Positions 30,484 to 43,869 are shown, counted from the first letter of the stretch. The stretch: DNA of 64,000 bases from Actinomycetota bacterium (GCA_003569265.1 BGON01000001.1:62001-126000); one strand, 5' to 3'. Numbers and translations are program-made. Notes: generated by a model from the letters alone, not told the origin.

Positions 30484-31644
30484 ATGAATCCTGTAAAAAT
30501 CGCTGATTATGGTCTTTCTGAAGAGTTTGGTTATTTACCTCACTATGACCCAGCGCAAAGACTCTCTCCTGGAAATGAAGAGTGGGATCAGTTTGCCCTA
30601 GAAATTCCTAAGCTTTTAATGGGAAATGATTTTCGTAAGCGGGTGCAAGCTCTTCCAGACTTTAATGTTTCTGCGCTAAAAACACAGGCGGATAAATCAC
30701 GGGCAATGATGATTTTAAGTTACATTGGCCAGTCTTATCAGTGGAGTGATAACTCTCCGGCAACAACTTTTCCTAAAAAGCTAGCCTTACCTTGGTATGA
30801 AGTCGGGCTTTCAGTTGGCCGACCTCCAATACTTTCTTATCAAAGTTATGCCTCTGATAACTGGCGACGCCTTGATCCCAACGGTCCTATCGAGTGTGGA
30901 AATATCGCGCTACTCCAGTGCTTCCTTGGTGGTCAAGACGAAGAATGGTTCATTTTGATTCATATAGATATTGAGAAAAAGGCTGGAAAGGCACTTAAGG
31001 CAATTGAACTTGCACAGGCAAGTGTTGTGGAAAATGATTCTGATTCACTTGAAAAAGCTTTGATTCAATTAAGGAATGCTCTTCAATCCATGTATGACGT
31101 TTTGTGTCGAATGCCAGAGCGCTGTGATCCATATGTTTATTTCCACCGAGTTCGCCCATATATTTTTGGTTGGAGAAATAATCCCTCACTTCCTAATGGT
31201 GTGATTTATGAAGGAGTGGATGCCTACGGATCTAAGGGTCAAGCATTTCGTGGTGAGACTGGTGCACAAAGTGCAATCATTCCAGCTATGGATGCAGTTC
31301 TTGGAATCACCCATGAGAAGGATGAGCTCCGTGATTACTTAATGGAGATGCGCGGTTACATGCCGCCGATGCATGTGAAATTTATTGAGGCCGTAGAAGC
31401 GGGCCCTTCTGTCCGAAATATGGTCACCTCACTTGGAAATATAAACTTAAAAACAATTTTCAATGAATGCGTCAGTATTGTCGGTGACTTTAGAGCTAAG
31501 CATTTGGAATACGCGGGCACATATATCCATGCACAAGCACAGGCCACTCCTGGAAATCCATCTGCAGTGGGAACTGGCGGAACACCATTTATGGTCTATC
31601 TACGCAAGCACAGGGACGAGTCAAAGCAACAACTCATTAGTTAA
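30484..31644 (+). CDS. Indoleamine 2,3-dioxygenase-like heme protein
   Basis: A 386-residue protein of the IDO family, which opens the indole ring of tryptophan to N-formylkynurenine using heme and O2. Recognisable blocks are VGRPPILSYQSYASDNWR, RPYIFGWRN, FRGETGAQSAIIPAMDA, MRGYMPPMHVKFI, FRAKHLEYAGTYI with the probable heme-ligand His, and GTGGTPFMVYL. Length matches the family. It has its own Shine-Dalgarno and possible promoter and sits between proB and proA, an unexpected place. No kynurenine pathway gene is nearby, although nadD (NAD synthesis) is 12 kb away. Family likely, substrate inferred. Confidence 0.82.
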   Translation: MNPVKIADYGLSEEFGYLPHYDPAQRLSPGNEEWDQFALEIPKLLMGNDFRKRVQALPDFNVSALKTQADKSRAMMILSYIGQSYQWSDNSPATTFPKKLALPWYEVGLSVGRPPILSYQSYASDNWRRLDPNGPIECGNIALLQCFLGGQDEEWFILIHIDIEKKAGKALKAIELAQASVVENDSDSLEKALIQLRNALQSMYDVLCRMPERCDPYVYFHRVRPYIFGWRNNPSLPNGVIYEGVDAYGSKGQAFRGETGAQSAIIPAMDAVLGITHEKDELRDYLMEMRGYMPPMHVKFIEAVEAGPSVRNMVTSLGNINLKTIFNECVSIVGDFRAKHLEYAGTYIHAQAQATPGNPSAVGTGGTPFMVYLRKHRDESKQQLIS

Positions 31645-31692
31645 TTGAGTGGATGTCAGAATTATTCAATGCGAATAATGCCTGGCTCCCTA

Positions 31693-31698
31693 TAGGCT
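31693..31698 (+). promoter_or_regulatory. -10 element of a leaderless proA promoter
   Basis: TAGGCT ends seven bases before the proA ATG and no Shine-Dalgarno is present, so transcription probably starts at the initiation codon. This would free proA from read-through across the inserted IDO-like gene. Confidence 0.45.
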
Positions 31699-31705
31699 TT
31701 ACTTC

Positions 31706-32968
31706 ATGAGCGCAACGCAACTAGTCAATGGCCTGGCAGATACTGCCCGTGCTGCTGCGCGAACTTTAAGTGCTTCCACAGGAGCAGAACGTGCTGGCGC
31801 CCTCAATGCAATTGCAGATGCAGTCATAGCTCGGACCGCTGAAATCCTTGCAGCCAATGAGGAAGATATGGTGCGCGCCAGAGCGGCAAATATTAATGAC
31901 TCTTTACTTGATCGATTACTGCTGACTCCGGCGCGAGTAGAGGGAATTGCTAATGGAGCTCGTCAAGTAAGTAAGTTGCCCGATCCACTTGGAATCACAT
32001 TGCGTCAATCAACATTGCCTAATGGAATCGATTTAAAGCAAATCACTGTGCCATTTGGCGTAATTGGAATGGTTTATGAGGCGCGTCCAAATGTGACAGT
32101 TGATGCTGCGGTCATTTTGTTGATGTCAGGAAATGCCGCTCTTTTGCGTGGATCTTCGAGTGCTTCTGCAAGTAATCAAATTCTTATAACGGTTATGCGT
32201 GATGCACTCACAACGACGAAGATTTCTCCAGATGTAATCCAACTTGTGCCATCAGATGATCGCGACACAGTTAAAGCATTGTTAAATGCACGTGGCAAGG
32301 TGGATCTAGTAATTCCTCGGGGGAGTGCATCTCTTATCCGCATGGTTGTGGATGAATCCACAGTCCCAACTATTGAAACTGGTGCAGGTGTTTGCCATGT
32401 TTATATCGACGAGTTCGCAGATCTAGCCAAAGCTGTTCCAATTATTGTTAACTCTAAAGTCCAGCGCCCTAGCGTGTGCAATGCTGCTGAAACTGTTCTG
32501 ATTCACAAAACAATTGCAAAGGATTTTGTTCCCGTTGCGCTTAAAGCTCTGCATGATGCAGGTGTAGTTCTTCATGGAGATGCGCGCACACTTGCATTGG
32601 CTGAATCATTTCCAATTACATTGGCTAATGAAGAAAATTTCTGCACAGAGTATGGAACTCTAGAGATGAATGTTGCAATCGTTGATTCTGTTGATGATGC
32701 CAACGCTCACATAGCCAAGTACGGCACCAAACACACTGAAGCCATCATTACTGAAGATAAGGCCAACGCTGCTCGATTTATTGCGCTGAGTGATTGCGCG
32801 GCAGTGATGGTCAATACTTCAACACGATTCACCGATGGTGAGCAAATGGGATTTGGTGCAGAAATTGGAATCTCAAATCAAAAACTCCATGCTCGTGGCC
32901 CTATGGGTCTTGAAGCTATGACAACGACTACCTGGATCGTTACTGGAGACGGGCAAATTCGCAGTTAA
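31706..32968 (+). CDS. proA: Gamma-glutamyl phosphate reductase
   Basis: A 420-residue NADPH-dependent reductase for the second step of proline synthesis. The catalytic cysteine is in RPSVCNAAETVL, and the NADP region contains YEARPNVTVDAA. The C terminus ends with the family's MGFGAEIGISNQ and RGPMGLEAMTT. It is separated from proB by the IDO-like gene and has its own candidate leaderless promoter. Confidence 0.95.
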   Translation: MSATQLVNGLADTARAAARTLSASTGAERAGALNAIADAVIARTAEILAANEEDMVRARAANINDSLLDRLLLTPARVEGIANGARQVSKLPDPLGITLRQSTLPNGIDLKQITVPFGVIGMVYEARPNVTVDAAVILLMSGNAALLRGSSSASASNQILITVMRDALTTTKISPDVIQLVPSDDRDTVKALLNARGKVDLVIPRGSASLIRMVVDESTVPTIETGAGVCHVYIDEFADLAKAVPIIVNSKVQRPSVCNAAETVLIHKTIAKDFVPVALKALHDAGVVLHGDARTLALAESFPITLANEENFCTEYGTLEMNVAIVDSVDDANAHIAKYGTKHTEAIITEDKANAARFIALSDCAAVMVNTSTRFTDGEQMGFGAEIGISNQKLHARGPMGLEAMTTTTWIVTGDGQIRS

Positions 32969-32981
32969 GCGCGAAGTTAAT

Positions 32982-32987
32982 TAGACT
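32982..32987 (+). promoter_or_regulatory. -10 element of a leaderless gatC promoter
   Basis: TAGACT ends seven bases before the gatC ATG and no ribosome site is visible in the 26-base gap after proA. The gatCAB unit probably starts here. Confidence 0.45.
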
Positions 32988-32994
32988 CACACCC

Positions 32995-33291
32995 ATGACC
33001 AGCCTTTCCCGCGATGATGTAGCAAAGCTAGCTGGCCTTGCTCGTATTGAAATGAGCGATGAAGAGTTAGTCGCACTCTCTAATGAGTTCACAGTCATCT
33101 TGGATGCAGTGGCTCGCGTGCAGGAAGTTGCCGGTTCTGATGTGGCGGCGACTTCTCATCCTTTGCCACTTCGTAATGTTTTTCGCCCCGATGTAGTTAT
33201 TCCATCACTCTCACCAGCTGATGCTCTTTCTGGTGCACCTGCTCAAGAAGAACAACGGTTCCGGGTTCCTCAGATTTTGGGTGAAGAATGA
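32995..33291 (+). CDS. gatC: Glu-tRNA(Gln)/Asp-tRNA(Asn) amidotransferase subunit C
   Basis: A 98-residue GatC with the typical start [16 protein letters not shown] and C-terminal [10 protein letters not shown]. It wraps around GatA and stabilises the GatCAB complex that converts mischarged Glu-tRNA(Gln) to Gln-tRNA(Gln). It overlaps gatA by four bases. Confidence 0.95.
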   Translation: MTSLSRDDVAKLAGLARIEMSDEELVALSNEFTVILDAVARVQEVAGSDVAATSHPLPLRNVFRPDVVIPSLSPADALSGAPAQEEQRFRVPQILGEE

Positions 33292-34784
33292 TTCGCAACT
33301 CTGCATCAGAGATGGCTAGCAAATTAGCTAGTGGTGAGATTACTTCGGTTGCGCTGACACAAGCACACCTAGATCAGATTTCTGCTGTAGATGAAGATGT
33401 TCATGCCTTCTTATACGTCGATACAGAAGGCGCACTTGATCAGGCGGCAGCAGTTGATGCAAAGCGCAAAAGTGGAGAGAAGCTCTCTCCTTTAGCTGGT
33501 GTCCCGCTTGCACTCAAAGATGTAATGACACAAAAGGGTATTCCAACAACGTGTGGCTCCAAGATTCTTGAAGGCTGGCGTCCACCGTATGACTCAACAG
33601 TTGTTACAAATCTAAAGAAGAATGACATTGTTATTTTAGGTAAGACAAATATGGATGAGTTCGCAATGGGTTCATCCACTGAAAACTCTGCATACGGTCC
33701 AACGCACAATCCTTGGGATTTAACTCGCATTCCTGGCGGATCAGGTGGCGGTTCTGCAGCATCACTGGCTGCCTTTGAAGCACCGCTTGCAATTGGAACA
33801 GATACTGGCGGATCTATTCGCCAACCCGCTGCCGTTACTGGAACCGTGGGAGTCAAACCTACGTATGGTGGTGTATCTAGATATGGCCTTGTTGCTTTCT
33901 CTTCATCCCTTGATCAAGCAGGACCGTGCGCACGCACTGTTTTAGATGCTGCGCTGTTGCATGAAGCAATCGCTGGTCATGATCCAAAAGATTCAACTTC
34001 TATCAATGCTCCAGTTCCGGCAGTTGTTGCTGCAGCTAAAGCTGGCAACGTTAAGGGAATGAAGATTGGCGTTGTGAAAGAACTTAACGGTGATGGCTAT
34101 CAAAAGGGTGTGCGCACTCGATTTGAAGAATCACTTGAACTACTTGCAGCCGCAGGGGCTGAAATCGTTGAAGTATCTGCGCCAAACTTTGAATATGCCC
34201 TTGCTGCCTACTATTTAATTGCACCATCTGAATGCTCATCCAACTTAGCTCGCTTTGATGCCATGCGTTATGGCCTTCGCGTTGGCGATAGAGATGGAGG
34301 ATCCGCCGAATCAGTTATGAATTTAACCCGTGAAGTTGGTTTTGGTCGTGAAGTAAAGCGCCGCATCATCCTTGGAACGTATGCTCTTTCATCTGGCTAC
34401 TACGATGCTTATTACGGTAGTGCGCAAAAAGTTCGCACACTTATCACTCAGGATTTCAATAAAGCTTTTGAGAAGGCTGATGTTCTGGTTTCACCAACAT
34501 GTCCAACCACAGCTTTTAAGATCGGTGAAAAGGCTAATGATCCTCTAGCTATGTATCTTAATGACATTGCAACGATTCCCGTAAACATGGCAGGAATTGG
34601 TGGAATGTCATTGCCTTCAGGTATTGCAGAAGAAGATGGTTTACCAGTTGGTTTCCAAATCATGTCTCCTGTCATGAAAGATGATCGGATGTATTCAGTA
34701 GGCGCAGCCCTTGAAGCAGCTCTACTTTCAAAGTGGGGCGCACCATTGCTTTCAACTATTCCAGCTTTAGCAGGTAGCAAATGA
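33288..34784 (+). CDS. gatA: Glu-tRNA(Gln) amidotransferase subunit A
   Basis: A 498-residue amidase-signature enzyme that releases ammonia from glutamine for the amidation step. The Ser-cisSer-Lys set is visible: Lys in [12 protein letters not shown], and the serines in [10 protein letters not shown] and [12 protein letters not shown]. Length is normal. It is coupled by 4-base overlaps with gatC upstream and gatB downstream. Confidence 0.96.
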   Translation: MIRNSASEMASKLASGEITSVALTQAHLDQISAVDEDVHAFLYVDTEGALDQAAAVDAKRKSGEKLSPLAGVPLALKDVMTQKGIPTTCGSKILEGWRPPYDSTVVTNLKKNDIVILGKTNMDEFAMGSSTENSAYGPTHNPWDLTRIPGGSGGGSAASLAAFEAPLAIGTDTGGSIRQPAAVTGTVGVKPTYGGVSRYGLVAFSSSLDQAGPCARTVLDAALLHEAIAGHDPKDSTSINAPVPAVVAAAKAGNVKGMKIGVVKELNGDGYQKGVRTRFEESLELLAAAGAEIVEVSAPNFEYALAAYYLIAPSECSSNLARFDAMRYGLRVGDRDGGSAESVMNLTREVGFGREVKRRIILGTYALSSGYYDAYYGSAQKVRTLITQDFNKAFEKADVLVSPTCPTTAFKIGEKANDPLAMYLNDIATIPVNMAGIGGMSLPSGIAEEDGLPVGFQIMSPVMKDDRMYSVGAALEAALLSKWGAPLLSTIPALAGSK

Positions 34785-36289
34785 GCCTGACATACGATGA
34801 TGTTGTAGCAAAGTATGAACCAGTTCTGGGTCTTGAAGTACACGTTGAACTTAATACAAAATCAAAGATGTTTTGTGGCTGTTCTACTATTTTCGGCGCA
34901 GAACCAAATACTCAAACCTGCCCAGTTTGTTTAGCTCTGCCAGGTGCGCTACCAACTGTTAATGAGAAGGCGATTGAATCAACAATCAAAATTGGCCTTG
35001 CATTGAACTGCTCTATCGCACCTTTTAGCCGATTTGCACGTAAGAACTATTTCTATCCAGATATGCCAAAGAACTTCCAAATTTCACAGTATGACGAGCC
35101 AATCTGCGTGAATGGTTATGTTGATGTTGAAATTGAAACAGATGAGGGCCCAAAGGTTTTCCGTATTGAAGTTGAGCGCGTTCACATGGAAGAAGACACT
35201 GGAAAGTCTTTACACGTGGGTGGTGCAACTGGTCGTATTCATGGCGCGGAGTATTCACTTCTTGATTACAACCGTGCAGGAATCCCATTAGTTGAAATTG
35301 TTACCAAGATTGTTCCTGGCACAGGCAAATATGCCCCTGAGGTCGCAAAGGCTTACGTCGCAGAACTGCGCGACATACTGCGCTCACTTGGTGTCAGTGA
35401 TGTGAAGATGGAGCAGGGATCTCTTCGCTGTGATGCCAACGTTTCATTGCGCCTCATTGGTTCTGATGTTCTGGGAACTCGCTCTGAGACTAAAAACGTT
35501 AACTCTCTTCGCTCTGTCGAGCGGGCAATTCGCGGTGAAATGATTCGCCATGCGCAACGTTTAAATAATGGTGAGCGAGTAGTACAAGAAACTCGTCACT
35601 TCCAAGAAGACACAGGATTAACTCGCTCTGGACGTTCAAAGGAGCAGGCAGAGGATTACCGTTATTTCCCGGAACCAGATTTAGTTCCAGTAGCACCAGA
35701 TGCAGCTTGGATTGAGCAACTACGCGCAACTTTGCCAGAGAGACCATCCATTCACCGCAAGCGTTTGCAAGAACAGTGGGCAGTTCCAGATAAGGAAATG
35801 TCAGCGATGATTAACGCCGACGTATTAGATGTTGTTGAAGCAACTGTTGCACTTGGAGCAGATCCTGCTAAAGCACGCAGTTGGTGGTTAGGTGAGATTT
35901 CTCGAATTGCTAATGAAAAAGATGTGGCAATTAAAGATCTACCAATTGCAGCAACAGATGTGGCCGAGATTGTGGCCCTTGTCAATGCTGGAGACTTAAC
36001 GGATAAGTTAGCGCGCCAAGTTGTTGAGGGCGTTATTGCTGGAGAAGGAAATCCTGCAGCTGTTATTGCTGCACGCGGAATTAAGGTTGTTAATGATGAT
36101 TCAGCTTTAATGGCTGCTATCGAGCGCGCATGTGCTGGACAACCAGAGACTGCACAAAAGGTTCGAGATGGTCACTTGCCAGCAGCTGGTGCTTTGATTG
36201 GAATGGTTATGAAAGATACAAAGGGCCAAGCCGATGCAGCTAAAGTTCGTGCGCTTTTATTAGCACATCTTGGACAATCAGAAGGCTAG
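34781..36289 (+). CDS. gatB: Glu-tRNA(Gln) amidotransferase subunit B
   Basis: A 502-residue subunit that binds tRNA and performs the kinase/transamidase half-reaction. [17 protein letters not shown] at the N terminus, a metal-site cysteine set (CGCS and CPVC) and the RIHMEED-like [11 protein letters not shown] are present; a GatB/YqeY tail domain ends the protein. It closes the gatCAB unit. The last codons contain the TAGACT hexamer that may drive ilvD. Confidence 0.96.
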   Translation: MSLTYDDVVAKYEPVLGLEVHVELNTKSKMFCGCSTIFGAEPNTQTCPVCLALPGALPTVNEKAIESTIKIGLALNCSIAPFSRFARKNYFYPDMPKNFQISQYDEPICVNGYVDVEIETDEGPKVFRIEVERVHMEEDTGKSLHVGGATGRIHGAEYSLLDYNRAGIPLVEIVTKIVPGTGKYAPEVAKAYVAELRDILRSLGVSDVKMEQGSLRCDANVSLRLIGSDVLGTRSETKNVNSLRSVERAIRGEMIRHAQRLNNGERVVQETRHFQEDTGLTRSGRSKEQAEDYRYFPEPDLVPVAPDAAWIEQLRATLPERPSIHRKRLQEQWAVPDKEMSAMINADVLDVVEATVALGADPAKARSWWLGEISRIANEKDVAIKDLPIAATDVAEIVALVNAGDLTDKLARQVVEGVIAGEGNPAAVIAARGIKVVNDDSALMAAIERACAGQPETAQKVRDGHLPAAGALIGMVMKDTKGQADAAKVRALLLAHLGQSEG

Positions 36290-36298
36290 ACTACGCAG

Positions 36299-37972
36299 AT
36301 GCCAAACATGAAGCCGCGCTCCGGAGTCGTAACTGATGGATTAGAGCGCGCCCCTGCACGTGGAATGTTACGTGCTGTTGGTATGGGTGATGATGATTGG
36401 GTTAAACCACAAATTGGTATTGCCTCTTCATGGAATGAAATTACTCCCTGCAATTTATCCTTAGACCGCCTAGCTAAAGCATCAAAGCAAGGTGTTCTTG
36501 ATGCAGGCGGATTCCCCATGCAATTTGGAACCATCTCTGTTTCTGATGGAATTTCAATGGGCCATGAAGGAATGCACTTTTCACTAGTTTCACGTGAAGT
36601 AATTGCAGACTCAGTTGAAGCAGTTATGCAAGCAGAACGTTTAGATGGCATGGTTACTTTTGCTGGTTGCGATAAATCTCTTCCAGGAATGATGATGGCA
36701 GCAGCTCGCATCGATGTTGCAAGCGTTTTTGTTTATGCAGGCTCTACATTGCCAGGCCAAGTTGATGGAAAAGATGTGACAATCATCGATGCCTTTGAGG
36801 CCGTTGGAGCTTGTGCTCGTGGATTAATTACCCAAGAGCGGGTGGATCAAATTGAACGTGCAATCTGTCCTGGCGAAGGTGCTTGTGGCGGTATGTACAC
36901 AGCAAACACCATGGCAAGTATTGGTGAAGCTATTGGTCTCTCACTTCCTGGCTCAGCAGCGCCTCCTGCCGTTGATCGCCGCCGCGATACTTATGCAATT
37001 GCATCAGGTGCTGCCGTGGTTGAACTCATCCGCCAAGGAATTACTACTCGTGATATTTTGACGAAGCAGGCATTTGAAAACGCGATCACAATTTTGATGG
37101 CATTGGGTGGTTCCACTAACGCTGTTCTGCACCTACTAGCTATTGCTTATGAAGCCGAAGTAGATCTTGAACTCAATGATTTCCATCGCATTGGCTCAAA
37201 GGTTCCACTACTGGGAGATCTCAAGCCATTTGGTCGCTTTGTCATGAGTGATGTGGATAAAGTAGGTGGAATTCCAGTTGTATTAAAGGGATTACTTGAT
37301 GCAGGTCTGCTCCATGGAGATGTTTTAACTGTCACAGGTAAGACGATGGCTGAAAACTTGAAAGATATTGCGCCACCAGATCCAGATGGGCAGATCTTGC
37401 GCGCAGTTTCTTCACCAATCTCAACAGATATTGGAATTACTATTTTGGGTGGCTCACTTGCCACCGATGGTGCTGTTTGTAAAACAGCAGGTATTGGAAT
37501 TGAAAAATTTGAAGGTCCTGCGCGAGTGTTTGAACGCGAACAAGCTGCAATGGATGCACTTGAAAACGGAACAATTCAAGCCGGTGATGTAGTTGTAATT
37601 CGCTATGAAGGTCCTAAGGGTGGTCCGGGTATGCGTGAGATGTTAATGATTACTGGTGCAATTAAAGGTGCAGGTCTTGGTAAATCAACTCTGCTTTTAA
37701 CTGATGGACGTTTCTCTGGTGGATCAACTGGATTGTGCGTTGGTCACGTAGCACCAGAAGCCGTTGATGGAGGAGCGATTGCATTTATTAAAGATGGGGA
37801 TTTAGTTCGAATCGACATCACTCATCGCACATTGGATTTACTTGTGGACCCTAAAGAGCTTGAGGCCAGAAAAGTTGGCTGGAAGCCATTGGGTCACAAG
37901 TACTCCCGCGGGGTATTGGCTAAGTATTCAAAACTGGTGGGATCTGCATCCAAAGGAGCGGTCTGCGAGTAG
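36299..37972 (+). CDS. ilvD: Dihydroxy-acid dehydratase
   Basis: A 557-residue iron-sulfur dehydratase, common to valine, leucine and isoleucine synthesis. Cluster cysteines lie in [10 protein letters not shown] and [16 protein letters not shown], and the catalytic C-terminal region has [20 protein letters not shown]. It starts at ATG 36299; TAGACT (36287-36292) ends six bases upstream inside the gatB end, and no Shine-Dalgarno is visible. It precedes the separately controlled ilvB cluster. Confidence 0.95.
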   Translation: MPNMKPRSGVVTDGLERAPARGMLRAVGMGDDDWVKPQIGIASSWNEITPCNLSLDRLAKASKQGVLDAGGFPMQFGTISVSDGISMGHEGMHFSLVSREVIADSVEAVMQAERLDGMVTFAGCDKSLPGMMMAAARIDVASVFVYAGSTLPGQVDGKDVTIIDAFEAVGACARGLITQERVDQIERAICPGEGACGGMYTANTMASIGEAIGLSLPGSAAPPAVDRRRDTYAIASGAAVVELIRQGITTRDILTKQAFENAITILMALGGSTNAVLHLLAIAYEAEVDLELNDFHRIGSKVPLLGDLKPFGRFVMSDVDKVGGIPVVLKGLLDAGLLHGDVLTVTGKTMAENLKDIAPPDPDGQILRAVSSPISTDIGITILGGSLATDGAVCKTAGIGIEKFEGPARVFEREQAAMDALENGTIQAGDVVVIRYEGPKGGPGMREMLMITGAIKGAGLGKSTLLLTDGRFSGGSTGLCVGHVAPEAVDGGAIAFIKDGDLVRIDITHRTLDLLVDPKELEARKVGWKPLGHKYSRGVLAKYSKLVGSASKGAVCE

Positions 37973-37987
37973 TGCTGGCTCAAATTG

Positions 37988-38003
37988 TGAGATGTGCATC
38001 TCA
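37988..38003. promoter_or_regulatory. Near-perfect dyad upstream of the ilvB leader
   Basis: TGAGATG-TG-CATCTCA is a 7+2+7 inverted repeat four bases before the TTGACT -35 element. There is no T-tract and only a two-base centre, so a protein-binding site is more likely than a terminator. The regulator is unknown. Confidence 0.4.
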
Positions 38004-38007
38004 TGCC

Positions 38008-38037
38008 TTGACTCTTATGCGTAATTCATTGGAGAAT
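38008..38037 (+). promoter_or_regulatory. ilvB leader promoter
   Basis: TTGACT (38008-38013), an 18-base spacer and GAGAAT (38032-38037). The first base of the leader-peptide ATG is seven bases after the -10, so the leader would be translated from a leaderless transcript. Confidence 0.5.
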
Positions 38038-38043
38038 ATCCCT

Positions 38044-38073
38044 ATGAGCACAACATTTGTGGTGGTGATTTAG
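38044..38073 (+). CDS. ilvBNC leader peptide MSTTFVVVI
   Basis: A nine-codon frame ending TAG with three consecutive Val codons and one Ile codon, the end products of the downstream pathway. It is followed at once by a strong hairpin and a terminator, the layout of a transcription attenuator: scarcity of charged tRNA-Val or tRNA-Ile would stall the ribosome and prevent termination. C. glutamicum ilvBNC is known to be controlled by attenuation with a leader translated without a ribosome site, which matches the absence of a Shine-Dalgarno here. Confidence 0.75.
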   Translation: MSTTFVVVI

Positions 38074-38075
38074 CA

Positions 38076-38128
38076 GCGCGTGATCGAACAATGATCATGC
38101 GCCGCCCTCAGTTTTCTGAGGGTTTTTT
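38076..38128 (+). terminator. ilvB attenuator: hairpin plus terminator
   Basis: GCGCGTGATC (38076-38085) pairs with GATCATGCGC (38093-38102), 10 bp with one G-U. Then CCCTCAG/CTGAGGG (38105-38122, TTTT loop) is followed by TTTTTT. The leader's GGTGATT (38064-38070, the Val-Ile codons) is also complementary to AATCACC at 38134-38140, a possible alternative pairing that ribosome position would control. Confidence 0.8.
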
Positions 38129-38170
38129 CGTTTAATCACCAAATTGAAAGGGTAAGAAGGGAGAAGAGCA

Positions 38171-39907
38171 ATGAGTCAGATGAATGGGGCGAGTGCACTT
38201 GTGGCATCCCTAGAAGCTGCTGGCGTTGATGTCATGTTTGGAATCCCGGGTGGCGCAATTCTTCCAGCCTATGATCCAATTTTCTCTAGCTCTATCCGCC
38301 ACATTCTTGTTCGCCATGAGCAAGGTGCAGGACATGCTGCAACAGGTTATGCCCAAGTAACTGGTCGCGTTGGTGTGTGTATTGCTACATCAGGTCCAGG
38401 TGCAACAAATCTTGTGACACCTTTGGCTGATGCTGCGATGGATTCAGTGCCAGTTGTCGCAATTACTGGCCAGGTTCCTTCTGTTGCAATTGGAACCGAT
38501 GCTTTTCAAGAAGCAGACATTCGTGGCATTACGATGCCATTTGCAAAGCATAATTATTTAATAACCAACCCTGCCGATATTGCGCGCGCGATTGCTGAAG
38601 CATTCCACATCGCCAGCACAGGCCGTCCTGGCCCAGTACTTGTTGATATCGCAAAAGATGCCCTACAAGCCATGACAGATTTTAAGTATCCAACCTCTGT
38701 TAACTTGGCTGGATATAAACCAAAGTCAATTCCGAATAACCAATCCATCCTGGATGCAGCTGCATTAATTACGCAATCTAGTAAGCCAGTCTTTTATGTG
38801 GGTGGCGGAGTAATTAAAGCAAACGCATCTCGTGAGTTACTAGAGCTTGCTCAACTACTCGGAGCACCGGTTGTGACAACTCTTATGGCACGTGGTGCAT
38901 TCCCCGATAGCCATCCGTTGCATCTTGGAATGCCTGGTATGCATGGAACAGTTGCAGCAGTTACAGCGCTACAAAAAGCAGATCTTCTCATTACTTTAGG
39001 TGCGCGCTTTGATGATCGTGTTACAGGCAAACTTTCAACTTTTGCAGTTAATGCCAAAGTTATTCACGCAGACATTGATCCTGCTGAAATTGGTAAGAAC
39101 CGTTTTGCTGATGTTGCCGTGTTGGGTGATCTCAAAAACACTATCTCTGCCCTGATTCCAGCCCTTAAAACCGCTCTTGCAAAGAATCAACCAGATTTAA
39201 CCCCATGGTTGCACCAGATGAATTCCCTCCAAGCTGCTTATCCACTCGGTTATGACAAACCAAATGATGGGACATTATCTCCACAGTATGTAATTGAAAG
39301 ACTTGGAAAAATCTCAGGTCCAGAAGCAATATTTGCTGCAGGAGTTGGACAACATCAGATGTGGGCTTCGCAATTTGTTTCTTATGAGAACCCACGCACA
39401 TGGCTTAACTCAGGTGGGCTTGGAACTATGGGTTATGCGGTTCCTGCTGCAATGGGTGCAAAAGTTGGAGCACCAGATACAACTGTTTGGGCAATCGATG
39501 GTGATGGTTGTTTCCAGATGACTAATCAAGAGCTTGTGACATGTGCGCTCAACAATATTCCAATCAAGGTCGCAATCATTAATAATGAATCTCTTGGCAT
39601 GGTTCGCCAGTGGCAGACTCTGTTTTATGAAGGTCGATATTCAAATACAAACCTTGAATCAAAACGTGTTCCTAACTTCCCAATGCTTGCAGAAGCTATG
39701 GGTTGTGTTGGCTTGAGTTGCGAGCGTGAAGAAGATGTTGATGCAACGATTGAAAAGGCAATGGAAATTAATGATCAACCCGTTGTTATTGATTTTCGTG
39801 TTCATCGCGATGCAATGGTGTGGCCAATGGTTGCTGCCGGAACTTCAAATGATGACATTATGGTCGCGCGCGAAACTGCGCCTGACTGGGATTCACAGGA
39901 GTTATAA
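38171..39907 (+). CDS. ilvB: Acetolactate synthase large subunit
   Basis: A 578-residue thiamin-diphosphate enzyme joining two pyruvates, or pyruvate and 2-oxobutyrate. The cofactor-activating Glu is in [11 protein letters not shown] and the ThDP/Mg motif starts [11 protein letters not shown]. It has a clear Shine-Dalgarno (GGGAGAAG) and follows the attenuator. Two bases separate it from ilvN. It begins the ilvBNC-serA-leuB-ilvE-cimA unit. Confidence 0.96.
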   Translation: MSQMNGASALVASLEAAGVDVMFGIPGGAILPAYDPIFSSSIRHILVRHEQGAGHAATGYAQVTGRVGVCIATSGPGATNLVTPLADAAMDSVPVVAITGQVPSVAIGTDAFQEADIRGITMPFAKHNYLITNPADIARAIAEAFHIASTGRPGPVLVDIAKDALQAMTDFKYPTSVNLAGYKPKSIPNNQSILDAAALITQSSKPVFYVGGGVIKANASRELLELAQLLGAPVVTTLMARGAFPDSHPLHLGMPGMHGTVAAVTALQKADLLITLGARFDDRVTGKLSTFAVNAKVIHADIDPAEIGKNRFADVAVLGDLKNTISALIPALKTALAKNQPDLTPWLHQMNSLQAAYPLGYDKPNDGTLSPQYVIERLGKISGPEAIFAAGVGQHQMWASQFVSYENPRTWLNSGGLGTMGYAVPAAMGAKVGAPDTTVWAIDGDGCFQMTNQELVTCALNNIPIKVAIINNESLGMVRQWQTLFYEGRYSNTNLESKRVPNFPMLAEAMGCVGLSCEREEDVDATIEKAMEINDQPVVIDFRVHRDAMVWPMVAAGTSNDDIMVARETAPDWDSQEL

Positions 39908-39909
39908 AA

Positions 39910-40197
39910 ATGGCCCAACACACACTCGAAGTTTTAGTAGAGAACTCACCTGGCGTATTGGCCCGCGTTGCCGGCCTCTTTTCTCGCCGTGCATACAACA
40001 TTGAACGCTTATCTGTTGGACCAACAGTTGACCCATCCATCTCACAGATGGATATTGTGGTTAATTTAGAAGGCCATGCCCTCGAACAGGTAATTGCTCA
40101 GCTCGATAAGTTGATCAATGTCATTTCTATAAGAGAAATACTTCCAAATAAGACAGCACCAGTAGTACACGACACTCAACCCGATTACCAGAACTAA
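39910..40197 (+). CDS. ilvN: Acetolactate synthase small (regulatory) subunit, short form
   Basis: A 95-residue protein holding one ACT domain (HTLEVLVENSPGVLARVAGL). Most actinobacterial homologues are about 160-175 residues with a second C-terminal domain; here the stop is followed after 12 bases by ilvC with its own AAGGAG, so nothing remains of that domain. It is close in size to E. coli IlvN (AHAS I). The short form still could bind valine and activate IlvB, but its feedback properties may differ. Confidence 0.9.
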   Translation: MAQHTLEVLVENSPGVLARVAGLFSRRAYNIERLSVGPTVDPSISQMDIVVNLEGHALEQVIAQLDKLINVISIREILPNKTAPVVHDTQPDYQN

Positions 40198-42831
<2,634 letters not shown>

Positions 42832-42835
<4 letters not shown>

Positions 42836-43866
42836 AAACTATTAACTTAGCTGTAATTGCCGGTGATGGAATTGGCCCTGAGGTCGTTAACGAGGGCTTA
42901 AAAGTTCTTGATGTTGTTGCAAAGAAGTATGACGTGAGCTTTAAGCGCACCGCATATGACTTGGGCGCAGGCTATTGGCACCGCACCGGTGAAGTTCTGC
43001 CACAAGCTATTTTAGATGAGATTGCAACCAAGGATGTTATTTTGCTAGGCGCAGTTGGAGATCCAACTGTTCCTAGCGGAGTACTTGAGCGTGGACTTTT
43101 ATTGAAGCTTCGATTTGCTTTTGATCACTATATTAATCTGCGTCCTGCACGTTTAATGCCTGGTGTTACCGGACCATTAGCAACAAAGGGCCCTATTGAT
43201 TTTGTGGTTGTGCGCGAAGGAACTGAAGGTCCATATGTTGGTGCCGGGGGAGTCCTTGCAGAAGGCACTGATGCAGAGATTGCCACTGAGGAAAGTCTGA
43301 ATACTCGCCGCGGTGCAGAGCGAGTGATCCGCGATGCTTTCGAGCGCGCCTCAAAGAGAGAGCGCAAGAAGCTAACTTTGGTACATAAAAACAATGTATT
43401 GACCCGTGCTGGTGGTCTGTGGACTCGTACATTCAACGAGGTTGCTAAGGAATACCCAACGGTTACAACAGATTATTTACATGTTGATGCAGCTTCAATG
43501 TTCTTTGTAACTAACCCAGAGCGCTTTGATGTTGTTGTCACAGATAATCTCTTTGGAGATATCTTGACAGACATAGCAGCTGCTATTTGTGGTGGAATTG
43601 GTTTGGCCGCATCAGGAAACATCAACCCGACTGGAAAGTTCCCTTCAATGTTTGAGCCAGTACATGGTTCAGCTCCAGATATTGCAGGCAAAAACATTGC
43701 AGATCCAACCGCAACCGTTATGTCGGTGGCCATGATGCTTGATCATTTAGGCTATAGCGATGCTGCACGTGATGTTGAGCGCACAGTTGCTGCTGATTTG
43801 CTTACTCGTGGAGACAAAAAACGAAGCACTAGTGAAGTGGGAGATGCGCTAGTTGCAGCGCTATAA
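42832..43866 (+). CDS. leuB: 3-isopropylmalate dehydrogenase
   Basis: A 344-residue beta-decarboxylating dehydrogenase for leucine synthesis. AGDGIGPEV at the N terminus, [14 protein letters not shown] and [11 protein letters not shown] are family motifs. Because cimA is in the same unit, it may also oxidise methylmalate in the citramalate route to isoleucine. It overlaps serA by four bases and is followed three bases later by ilvE. Confidence 0.95.
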
Positions 43867-43869
43867 ACC

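Noticed and set aside
39910-40197. ilvN as another frameshifted gene
   Set aside because: No remaining C-terminal coding is found in any frame before ilvC, which starts 12 bases later with its own ribosome site.
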